Shown here piece after piece: positions 57,233 through 64,000 of a stretch of 64,000 nt of DNA. Within the stretch, counting starts at the first letter, position 1. Every line of letters begins with the position of its first letter. The stretch spans positions 1 through 64,000 of the forward strand of contig JAJOJN010000047.1 in the NCBI GenBank assembly GCA_021208565.1, given 5' to 3'. The translations under genes and the position numbers were made by a program. This stretch comes from Nitrincola sp. GTDB lineage: Bacteria; Pseudomonadota; Gammaproteobacteria; Pseudomonadales; Balneatricaceae. The notes under the pieces are model-generated. The model was not told the DNA's origin, ran no database searches, and saw only the letters and a list, made by a program, of their open reading frames with translations.

Positions 57233-60070
57233 ATGGACAAGACCTATCAGCCACATGAAATAGAACGTACTTGGTACGACAAATGGGAACAACGCGGATA
57301 CTTCAAGCCCTCTGGACAGGGTGACGCCTACAGCATCATGATCCCGCCACCCAATGTGACTGGCAGCTTGCACATGGGTCACGCTTTCCAAGACACGATA
57401 ATGGACAGCTTAATTCGCCATCAACGTATGCTTGGTAAAAATACGCTATGGCAAGCAGGCACTGACCATGCCGGTATCGCCACGCAAATGCTTGTCGAGC
57501 GCAAAGTCGCTGCTGAAGAAGGCAAAACACGCCATGACTTAGGACGCGAAGCATTTATCGACAAAATCTGGGAGTGGAAAGAAGAGTCTGGTGGTACGAT
57601 TACTCGTCAGCTTCGCCGCATGGGTTCATCTATTGATTGGAGTCGCGAGCGCTTCACGATGGATGAAGGTTTTTACAAAGCCGTTCAAGAAGTCTTTATC
57701 CGTCTTTACGATGATAAACTGATCTATCGCGGTAAACGCTTGGTGAACTGGGACTGCAAACTGCATACCGCCATCTCCGATCTAGAAGTCGAAAATAAAG
57801 ATCAAAGCGGTCATTTATGGCACTTTCGTTACCCCTTAGCAGATGGCGCCAAAACAACCGATGGAAAAGACTACATCGTAGTGGCAACCACGCGTCCTGA
57901 AACCATGTTAGGTGATACCGCTGTTGCTGTTAATCCTACTGACAGTCGTTACATTCATTTGGTCGGTCAATTTGTAGAACTACCGCTGGTCGGTCGTCGA
58001 ATTCCCATTATCGCAGACGATTATGTTGAAGCCGAATTTGGTAGCGGCTGCGTCAAAATCACCCCAGCTCATGACTTTAACGACTATGAAGTCGGCAAGC
58101 GTCATCAACTTCCGATGATCAACATCCTTGATCCTAATGGTGCTATTTTAACGAGAGCTGAAATCTACAACAGTGACGGCACGGCCAATGCTGAACTGGA
58201 TGATCGCTTACCCGAAAGCTACCTAGGCTTGGATCGTTTCGACGCACGCAAACAGATCGTTGCCGAATTTGAAGCACTAGGTTTACTCGAAAAGATTGAA
58301 GACCATGGACTCAAAGTCCCTTATGGTGATCGTTCAGGCGTGGTAATAGAACCCCTGCTCACAGACCAATGGTTTGTGGCTGTCGCGGACCTAGCCAAGC
58401 CGGCTATTGAAGCCGTCGAAAATGGCGACATTCAATTTGTACCTAAACAGTACGAAAATATGTATTTTGCCTGGATGCGCGATCTTCAGGATTGGTGTAT
58501 CTCTCGTCAACTTTGGTGGGGTCACCGTATTCCTGCTTGGTATGACGACTGCGGCAACGTTTATGTCGCACGCACCGAAGCCGAAGCTAGGGAAAAATAC
58601 AACCTAAGCCATGACCTGCCACTCACTCAGGACAATGATGTGCTGGATACTTGGTTCTCTTCGGCGCTTTGGACCTTTGGCACACTTGGCTGGCCAGAAG
58701 ATACCGATGAACTGAAAACGTTCCATCCCAGCAGTGTACTGGTCACAGGTTTTGATATCATTTTCTTCTGGGTTGCCAGAATGATCATGTTCACCTTGAA
58801 GTTCACGGGTGAAGTTCCGTTCAAGAAAGTCTATGTACATGGTCTGGTTCGCGACCAAGATGGACAAAAAATGTCCAAGTCCAAAGGTAACGTATTAGAT
58901 CCACTCGATCTGATCGACGGCATCGATCTGGAAACGCTAGTCGCCAAACGTACCGGTAACATGATGCAGCCGCAACTGGCCAAGAAAATTGAAAACCAAA
59001 CCCGTAAACATTTCCCTGAAGGGATCGATGCTTACGGCACTGATGCACTGCGCTTTACCTTCCTCTCTTTAGCCTCAACGGGTCGTGACATTAAGTTCGA
59101 CATGAACCGTATGGAAGGTTATCGCAACTTCTGTAATAAACTTTGGAACGCAGCACGTTATGTGCTGATGAACACTGAAGATCAGGATTGCGGTATACAG
59201 GGTGAAGCCGTTGAGCTAACACTCGCGGATCGCTGGATCATCTCGCGTTTACAAGAGACCGAAGCACAAATCGATAAGCATTTTGCTGAGTACCGTTTCG
59301 ACCTTTTAGCCAACACCCTCTATGAGTTTGTGTGGAACGAATACTGTGATTGGTATTTGGAGCTATCCAAACCTGTTCTTTGGGATGAAAATGCATCGCC
59401 GGAACGCTTGCGTGGAACGCGCCGCACTCTAGTGCGCGTACTGGAAGCCATTCTTCGCCTTGCCCATCCCCTCATGCCTTATATCACAGAAGAGATCTGG
59501 CAGCGTGTTGCACCTTTGGCTGGAAAAGAGGGTGACACCATCATGTTGCAATCTTATCCTTTAGCCGAAGCGAATAAGATTGATGAACAAGCCAGTGCCG
59601 ATATCGAATGGCTGAAAGCGGTGATGTTAGCGATTCGCAACATCCGCGGTGAAATGAATCTATCACCTGCCAAAGAGATCAAGGTGCTACTGCGCAATGC
59701 ATCCACTGAGGATCAGCGTCGTTTAAATGAAACACGCGTACTACTGAACAAGCTCGCCAAGCTGGAACAGATCGATCTTCTGGATGCAAACGAAGAAGCC
59801 CCCATGTCAGCCACGGGATTAGTCGCGCAGATGGAAATTCTCGTGCCTATGGCAGGGATTATCGATAAGGATGCGGAACTGGCACGTTTACAAAAAGAAC
59901 TAGAGAAACTGGACAAGGAAATTGCCCGCTTAGATGGCAAGCTATCCAATGCTGGCTTTGTGAGCAAAGCACCCGCCGATGTGGTTGAAAAGGAACGCGC
60001 TAAACTGAGTGATATGCAGCTTGCCGCTTCACGCCTGCGTGATCAGCATCAGCGTATTGCCAGCATTTAA
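57233..60070 (+). CDS. valS: Valyl-tRNA synthetase ValS
   Basis: Charges tRNA-Val and edits threonine. It has the HIGH-type motif in [18 protein letters not shown], the editing domain ([18 protein letters not shown]), the KMSKS motif ([21 protein letters not shown]) and a C-terminal coiled coil ([26 protein letters not shown]). I choose ATG 57233 ([11 protein letters not shown]) over TTG 57218 because it matches other ValS starts. 945 residues, intact. Confidence 0.98.
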   Translation: MDKTYQPHEIERTWYDKWEQRGYFKPSGQGDAYSIMIPPPNVTGSLHMGHAFQDTIMDSLIRHQRMLGKNTLWQAGTDHAGIATQMLVERKVAAEEGKTRHDLGREAFIDKIWEWKEESGGTITRQLRRMGSSIDWSRERFTMDEGFYKAVQEVFIRLYDDKLIYRGKRLVNWDCKLHTAISDLEVENKDQSGHLWHFRYPLADGAKTTDGKDYIVVATTRPETMLGDTAVAVNPTDSRYIHLVGQFVELPLVGRRIPIIADDYVEAEFGSGCVKITPAHDFNDYEVGKRHQLPMINILDPNGAILTRAEIYNSDGTANAELDDRLPESYLGLDRFDARKQIVAEFEALGLLEKIEDHGLKVPYGDRSGVVIEPLLTDQWFVAVADLAKPAIEAVENGDIQFVPKQYENMYFAWMRDLQDWCISRQLWWGHRIPAWYDDCGNVYVARTEAEAREKYNLSHDLPLTQDNDVLDTWFSSALWTFGTLGWPEDTDELKTFHPSSVLVTGFDIIFFWVARMIMFTLKFTGEVPFKKVYVHGLVRDQDGQKMSKSKGNVLDPLDLIDGIDLETLVAKRTGNMMQPQLAKKIENQTRKHFPEGIDAYGTDALRFTFLSLASTGRDIKFDMNRMEGYRNFCNKLWNAARYVLMNTEDQDCGIQGEAVELTLADRWIISRLQETEAQIDKHFAEYRFDLLANTLYEFVWNEYCDWYLELSKPVLWDENASPERLRGTRRTLVRVLEAILRLAHPLMPYITEEIWQRVAPLAGKEGDTIMLQSYPLAEANKIDEQASADIEWLKAVMLAIRNIRGEMNLSPAKEIKVLLRNASTEDQRRLNETRVLLNKLAKLEQIDLLDANEEAPMSATGLVAQMEILVPMAGIIDKDAELARLQKELEKLDKEIARLDGKLSNAGFVSKAPADVVEKERAKLSDMQLAASRLRDQHQRIASI

Positions 60071-60076
60071 GAGAAC

Positions 60077-60118
60077 AAAAAAAGCCTGCTGATTGAACAT
60101 TTATCAGCAGGCTTTTTT
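60077..60118 (+). terminator. Intrinsic terminator after valS
   Basis: AGCCTGCTGAT (60083-60093) pairs with ATCAGCAGGCT (60103-60113), followed by T6. An A-run on the other side may make it work in both directions for the small minus-strand gene beyond. Confidence 0.92.
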
Positions 60119-60172
60119 ATGAAACAAACCTGAGAGCCAAAACGCCACAAACTTGTGACAAGGGAATCAAGC

Positions 60173-60307
60173 TTACTTCTTTTTTGGATCTTCATTCATC
60201 AAAGAGCGCAGTTTGAAGCCAGCCCAAATCATCACGGCTGTAATACCGATAATGCCGATCATACTTGGCAGTAAGACTTCCCAGCTGTGCGTATCAATAC
60301 CAAACAT
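60173..60307 (-). CDS. 44-residue single-pass membrane protein
   Basis: Small gene read directly: ATG at 60307, GGGGAG 7 bases upstream, stop TAA at 60173. The protein begins MFGIDTHSWEVLLPSM, has a hydrophobic helix (IGIIGITAVMIWAG), and a basic/polar tail (FKLRSLMNEDPKKK). A strong ribosome-binding site and a clean topology (positive-inside tail) support a real gene. Resembles small DUF-type or respiratory-complex accessory peptides, but I cannot assign a family. Flanked by the valS terminator. Confidence 0.65.
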   Translation of the reverse strand: MFGIDTHSWEVLLPSMIGIIGITAVMIWAGFKLRSLMNEDPKKK

Positions 60308-60492
60308 TGTTCATCTCCCCCTAAAAATGTGGGTTTAGATTAACTGCTTCTCTATAACGAAATATTGATATAGCTCAACGTTTGCTTCGGTCTCCATTTT
60401 CATATGAATAAATCTCGAACGAGCTAGGCATTTTCAGTAAAGAAACACTAAACTTAAATAGAACCTATCTATTCAAGTCTAAGGAGATTCAA

Positions 60493-60694
60493 ATGGCTAA
60501 TCGCTTTAAACGCTGGACACCAGAAGAAGTGATCAAGATGAATGAAGAAACCTTTATGGTTGAAGCATTAGATATGATCAAATTCTCTCCAGAGATTGAT
60601 GAAACAGACCAGATGGTCTCGATCACTAAAAAAGAAACTGGAAGCGATTGAGCAAGCGCTTGAAGCGCGTCTCAATGCAATCAAAAGCAATTAA
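60493..60694 (+). CDS. Small hypothetical helical protein (about 66 residues)
   Basis: Starts MANRFKRWTPEEVIKMNEE with AAGGAG 8 bases upstream. As written it stops after TKKETGSD; removing one A from the A6 run near 60630 gives KKLEAIEQALEARLNAIKSN and a stop at 60694, with consistent helical, charged character. I favour the repaired reading. No family recognised. A hairpin and a C-rich tract follow. Confidence 0.6.
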
Positions 60695-60708
60695 TTTGCA
60701 AATGATCG

Positions 60709-60728
60709 GGGGTGTTTCTTAACACCCC
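60709..60728 (+). other. 8-bp GC-rich hairpin after the small helical gene
   Basis: GGGGTGTT, loop TCTT, AACACCCC. There is no T-tract after it, so it is not a standard intrinsic terminator. It sits 14 bases after the small gene's stop and at the 5' edge of a C-rich, G-poor tract, which would suit a Rho-dependent 3' end with a protective stem-loop. Confidence 0.5.
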
Positions 60729-61020
60729 TGGTTACCTCTCCCCCCTCTACTTCTACTCATTCATAAACACGTCATCTGTAAACACTTATCCCCTCATCTG
60801 CTTAGCCTTTCACAAGATCTGACACCACCCTCACCGCAAGTACATTTCAATCATTCAAATTCAATAAAAGAAACTCAAGAATTAATTTTGATTTTCATAA
60901 ACTCAAATTGAAATATCAAATCATTTATTTTAATAACAAAAAGATCTATGCAAACCATCCTTTCCATAAAAAAATAATCCATATAAATCAACACATTAGA
61001 CAACCCTTCAAACACACCCA
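60721..61020 (+). promoter_or_regulatory. 300-base C-rich, G-poor tract: candidate Rho utilisation region
   Basis: By hand count, the plus strand has about 84 C and 17 G in these 300 bases, close to 5:1, and lacks long coding frames. C-rich, G-poor, weakly structured RNA with many YC steps is the hallmark of Rho utilisation sites. It lies immediately downstream of a plus-strand gene. The composition is observed; the role is inferred. Confidence 0.45.
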
Positions 61021-61140
61021 AAACAGCTCAAATTAAAATAAAAAAAATCAATAAAATCAATATATTAGAGGTAAAAATTTATCTATTTTTATTTGTGATT
61101 CTTCATTATTTATTTTATACTTATCATATAAATAATTTGA
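60841..61140. other. AT-rich intergenic island (about 20% G+C)
   Basis: Hand count gives 60 G+C in 300 bases, and about 14% in the last 120. The surrounding genes are in the 40-50% range. No gene is visible. Together with the C-rich tract this is the only gene-free stretch over 300 bases in the window (60695-61158). Confidence 0.8.
61094..61122 (+). promoter_or_regulatory. Candidate sigma-70 promoter for the small gene at 61159
   Basis: TTGTGA (61094-61099) and TATACT (61117-61122) with exactly 17 bases between them, in an AT-rich setting; the start codon lies about 36 bases downstream of the -10. AT-rich DNA throws up such boxes by chance, so confidence is moderate. Confidence 0.45.
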
Positions 61141-61158
61141 TAAATCATTAGTGAGGAT

Positions 61159-61425
61159 ATGATGATGCAAGAAAAGGAAATAAGACTACTTTTTAAAGCT
61201 GGCGTATTCGAATCCTGCCAAGCAACACCTATCGCCATGTCGCGCGGTTGGACTTTGAAATTCATTACTCGAGACAAAGAAGTGCTGACGTTAAACCTTC
61301 AACGCTCCAATACCGAGCGCGAGTTTAAAAGCCTTGATGGAGCCGCCGCAGTGGCGAAGAGAATTGGTTTTGATTGGTTAAACGTGCAGATTGGCGAATT
61401 ACAATGGAGGGAAAAGGTTTCCTAA
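61159..61425 (+). CDS. Small hypothetical protein (88 residues)
   Basis: Starts at one of three consecutive ATG codons after GAGGAT. The sequence LLFKAGVFESCQATPIAMSRGWTLKFITRDKEVLTLNLQRSNTEREFKSLDGAAAVAKRIGFDWLNVQI has a pattern (strand-rich N-terminus, then FKSLDGAAAVAKRIGF) reminiscent of small ParC-type plasmid partition-associated proteins. I am not certain of this. The frame is intact. The AT-rich leader upstream fits acquired DNA, but the coding part is not AT-rich. Confidence 0.65.
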   Translation: MMMQEKEIRLLFKAGVFESCQATPIAMSRGWTLKFITRDKEVLTLNLQRSNTEREFKSLDGAAAVAKRIGFDWLNVQIGELQWREKVS

Positions 61426-61455
61426 CAAATCATGTCAGGAAACCTTAGTATCAAC

Positions 61456-62105
61456 TTAGGGTTGTAAACGCTGAATGGCCCAGCCGCTCTCATTGAGCTG
61501 AAACACAAAACGGTCATGGAGTCGACTTGGGCGGCCTTGCCAGAATTCGAAGCGCTGAGGTTTCAGGCGATATCCACCCCAGTTTTCTGGGCAGGCTATA
61601 TCGCCATCAGGATACTTGGACTTCAAGGTTTCTATGGTTTTCTCGAGCGTTTCTCTTGAGTCTACCGGATGCTTTGACAGGAAGCCGCTGCACTCAGACG
61701 ACTACCAATGGGTCGCTGACTGAAATAGGCTTTTCCTTCTTCAGGAGCCAGTTTTTCTACTTGTCCACGGATTCGAACCTGGCGCGCTAATTGAGGCCAA
61801 TAAAAAAGCAACTCAGCCTGCGGATTGATTAACAGCTGCTGCCCTTTCTCACTTCGATAATCTGTAAACCAGCTAAATCCTTCTTTATCATATTGTTTTA
61901 AAAGAACTATTCGCGCTGATGGCATACCTTCAGCATCTGCCGTCGCTAAGGTCATCGCCGTTGCTTCGTCTGAATAAATATCCAATGCATGATTGAACCA
62001 GATGCCAAACTGATCAAACGGATCTGTATTGAGATCTTCGAGATTCAAATCTCCAACAACATATTCACGCCTTAATGACGTCAAATCGACTTTATCTTGA
62101 CTCAT
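61456..62105 (-). CDS. pdxH: Pyridoxamine 5'-phosphate oxidase PdxH
   Basis: FMN enzyme making pyridoxal phosphate. It has LRREYVVGDLNLEDLNTDPFDQFGIWF, ARIVLLKQYDKEGFSWFTDYRSEKGQQL and, after a frame break near 61672 is repaired, the C-terminal CPENWGGYRLKPQRFEFWQGRPSRLHDRF and INRLQP-like end (AIQRLQP). About 216 residues, normal. The stop is TAA at 61456. Confidence 0.93.
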
Positions 62106-62174
62106 ACATACTCTCCCGTTGTTATAATGAGCTAACTATATCGAAAACTGGCGCGACTAAGATAGGACTCTCTT

Positions 62175-62917
62175 GTGTTTGGATTAGGGAATCGAGGAAA
62201 AGTACAAGATTACCAGCTCATCATAAAACTTCTCTGTTTAAGTGTTTTGATGACGCTCGTGGTGGGCTGTATGTCGACATCCTCCACGGACAGACCTTTT
62301 AAAATTAAAAAACTTAGCAAAAACCGACATCGATCTCGTTGCTGATGCCCATGTTGAGATAACTACAGAACTTTTACGAGAGCTCACCACCAAACTCTAT
62401 CATCGCAATCCCAGAGAACTACAGAAAGCACCCGCTGGAACCACAATTGAGGCACGCTTAGAACAGATATTTAGTACGCCGAGACAACTTAGTCATTCAG
62501 AGGTATTTTACCGCTATGGAGTCGACGCCATTCCACTCGTGTTCGATGAATCCTTTCAGGGCGACAGAGTATTCGCGCTGATGGTCGGATTGGCCGGAAT
62601 GATTCACGCTTCTTACGAATATCGTGAAGAGTTTTTTCATGCTAAATAATCTCGATCAACAGCGCTTGTACAATAGTGCTCGAAATATCGAAATCATCGT
62701 TTGGCGATTAAGTAACCGCCGCGATAGTCGTGGAAGCTTGTTTCTATTAACCAATGGCATTGCAGAAGGAAAGGTGCAAAACCTTAGCTTCGAGCGCTTG
62801 TTTGGTAAACTGATTGCCCATCAGGATATGATGGCGCGTATCGTGTCAGATAAGAACAACCGAGGCATTAATAAAGTGGTGATTAGTGTAGCCACCGCAA
62901 CCTTGTTTCCGATCTGA
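62175..62917 (+). CDS. Putative outer-membrane/periplasmic lipoprotein
   Basis: GTG start with AGGA upstream. The lipoprotein signal (LCLSVLMTLVVGCMSTSS) has a lipobox at VVGC. Frame breaks near 62305 and 62640 (T6) fragment it. Repaired, the mature part reads NLAKTDIDLVADAHVEITTELLRELTTKLYHRNPREL, RYGVDAIPLVFDESFQGDRVFALMVGLAGMIHASYEYREEFFMLNNLDQQRLYNSARNIEIIVWRL, ending VISVATATLFPI. About 246 residues. No function recognised; position beside pdxH and the kinase gene may be conserved in pseudomonads. Confidence 0.7.
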
Positions 62918-62935
62918 CACTGGCTGAATAAAGAG

Positions 62936-63922
62936 CTAACGATTGATGATGATTTCTTCAATTTTATGATTGTCATTTAATCGCAACACTAAGTCCGCTT
63001 GCCCAGGCATCTGTTCAAGCATGGCACGTGTCAGCCTTTCGTAGTGTTGAATAAATCGAATGATTTGCTGCTCATTCATGATGCGTAGATGATCGCTTGG
63101 CTGTTTAGTGTCGTGGATATATTTCATTCGCTCAGCCAGCTTTTTCTCTTGTAGCGATCGCCATTCAAAGACCGCTTGCATACTCGGTACTTTTAACATG
63201 AGCAGCAGATCTAACCGAGAAAACAACTCAGCATATTGCCCCTTGAGTTGCTCATTAGCATAACGTCTCCAAATACCCTCTGGATCTTCTTTTCGCTCTA
63301 ATTCGTTCACCGGCTCACTCAAATCTGACTCTGACTGAGGAACTGCACCTACACACCAGCCTTCAAACACAATGACGTCCGCTCGTCCGATCCACTCCTG
63401 CCAAGTATGTTCTGGACAGCGATCATCAATTGACTTATCAAATATCGGAATTGAAGTAACGGTTTGCTCATTAGCATGAATTAATGAATCAATAATTTCG
63501 ATACCTAAATCAATATCATGGGTACCTGGAACACCACGCGTGAGCAACAAAGGATGAACCTTGTCGGCTAACTCAGAACGTTTAGCCCTTGTTTTATAAA
63601 GATCATCGATTGAAAAACCCACCACTCGCAAGCCAAACCCTTCTGTCAGAGTGGCTTCTAGCAGGTTAAACAAGGTTGATTTTCCAGCACCTTGAGCGCC
63701 ATTAATGCCCAACACCAAGGGTTGCTGTTTTTGAGCCTGGCACTGAGCAATCCACGCCCCCATCGGCACATAGATTTGCTCAACCATTTCTTTAAAACCG
63801 ATATCCACCTGAAGGTTTTCAAGCGCCGACGCAAAAGCAGCTTCAACAGCATCGACGGCTATTTTTCGTTCTTGCTCTGTCAAACAGATATGTGTTGATG
63901 GCCATTTCGCAAGCACGCTCAT
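62936..63922 (-). CDS. D-glycerate 3-kinase-like P-loop kinase
   Basis: P-loop ([21 protein letters not shown]), then SIDDLYKTRAKRSELADKVHPLLLTRGVPGTHDIDLG and DVIVFEGWCVGAVPQ, matching the glycerate 3-kinase (YggC/GLYK) family. In plants this enzyme ends photorespiration; the bacterial substrate may differ. I start at ATG 63922 (MSVLAKWPSTH), with AAAGGAATG upstream, over an earlier ATG that gives a lysine-rich leader. 328 residues, intact. Confidence 0.8.
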   Translation of the reverse strand: MSVLAKWPSTHICLTEQERKIAVDAVEAAFASALENLQVDIGFKEMVEQIYVPMGAWIAQCQAQKQQPLVLGINGAQGAGKSTLFNLLEATLTEGFGLRVVGFSIDDLYKTRAKRSELADKVHPLLLTRGVPGTHDIDLGIEIIDSLIHANEQTVTSIPIFDKSIDDRCPEHTWQEWIGRADVIVFEGWCVGAVPQSESDLSEPVNELERKEDPEGIWRRYANEQLKGQYAELFSRLDLLLMLKVPSMQAVFEWRSLQEKKLAERMKYIHDTKQPSDHLRIMNEQQIIRFIQHYERLTRAMLEQMPGQADLVLRLNDNHKIEEIIINR

Positions 63923-64000
63923 TTTTTCATTCCTTTTATTAGATTTCAAACAGATCAGTCCGATTTTTCTGGAACTTAACGTTCAGCTAAGTATACTAAT

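Overview
This window is a run of gammaproteobacterial core chromosome. Gene content and order resemble the Pseudomonadales/Oceanospirillales more than the enteric bacteria: tsaE-amiC-mutL-miaA-hfq-hflX-hflK-hflC-hisZ-purA, nnrD-queG-orn-rsgA-psd, lptF/lptG-pepA-holC-valS, a complete ccmABCDEFGHI set followed by a fliK-like gene and an orphan flhB-like gene, and a LigA near 784 residues. The species cannot be named from what is here. I see no rRNA, tRNA, CRISPR array, insertion sequence, prophage or integrase.

Layout. 1-6.6 kb: mnmC (cut by the left edge), a CBS-domain protein, ligA and zipA. 6.6-13.7 kb: cytochrome c maturation operon on the minus strand (ccmA to ccmI), including a 59-codon ccmD. 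13.9-16.3 kb: fliK-like and fhlB-like genes on the plus strand. 16.3-24.3 kb: one minus-strand iron-sulfur operon, iscR-iscS-sufB-C-D-S-A-T-E, with a clear promoter/IscR-like operator. 24.3-26.9 kb: cysE, trmJ and a divergent suhB whose metal-binding residues are mostly gone. 27-39.9 kb: purA back to nnrD, the RNA, membrane-protease and cell-wall superoperon. 39.9-46.4 kb: queG, orn, rsgA, an HDOD protein, psd and ygfZ. 46.4-51.3 kb: ung, lysS, prfB, a class II cytochrome c, flavodoxin and a phasin-like protein. 51.5-60.1 kb: Sel1 protein, RDD protein, lptG/lptF, then pepA-holC-valS. 60.1-64 kb: small orphan genes, a 300-base C-rich G-poor stretch grading into very AT-rich DNA, pdxH, a lipoprotein and a glycerate-kinase-like protein.

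How genes work together: the ccm genes make periplasmic c-type cytochromes, and one such cytochrome is encoded at 50 kb. The iscR operon supplies Fe-S clusters used, for example, by QueG, while YgfZ helps Fe-S enzyme upkeep. CysE starts synthesis of the cysteine that the desulfurases consume. Hfq, MiaA, TrmJ, TsaE, MnmC and QueG form an RNA and tRNA-modification set.

Quality warning: about 45 single-base frame breaks split otherwise conserved genes, many at runs of 5-9 identical bases and in genes normally essential (ligA, zipA, purA, holC, lptF). I read these as sequencing errors, not gene decay, and annotate the genes as whole CDSs with the break positions given. I did not find a clearly new multi-gene system. 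The observations most worth following are the degenerate SuhB, the C-rich/G-poor Rho-type tract with its adjacent orphan small genes, the duplicated module in the FliK-like protein, and the ATCC-centred palindrome cluster before hflC.
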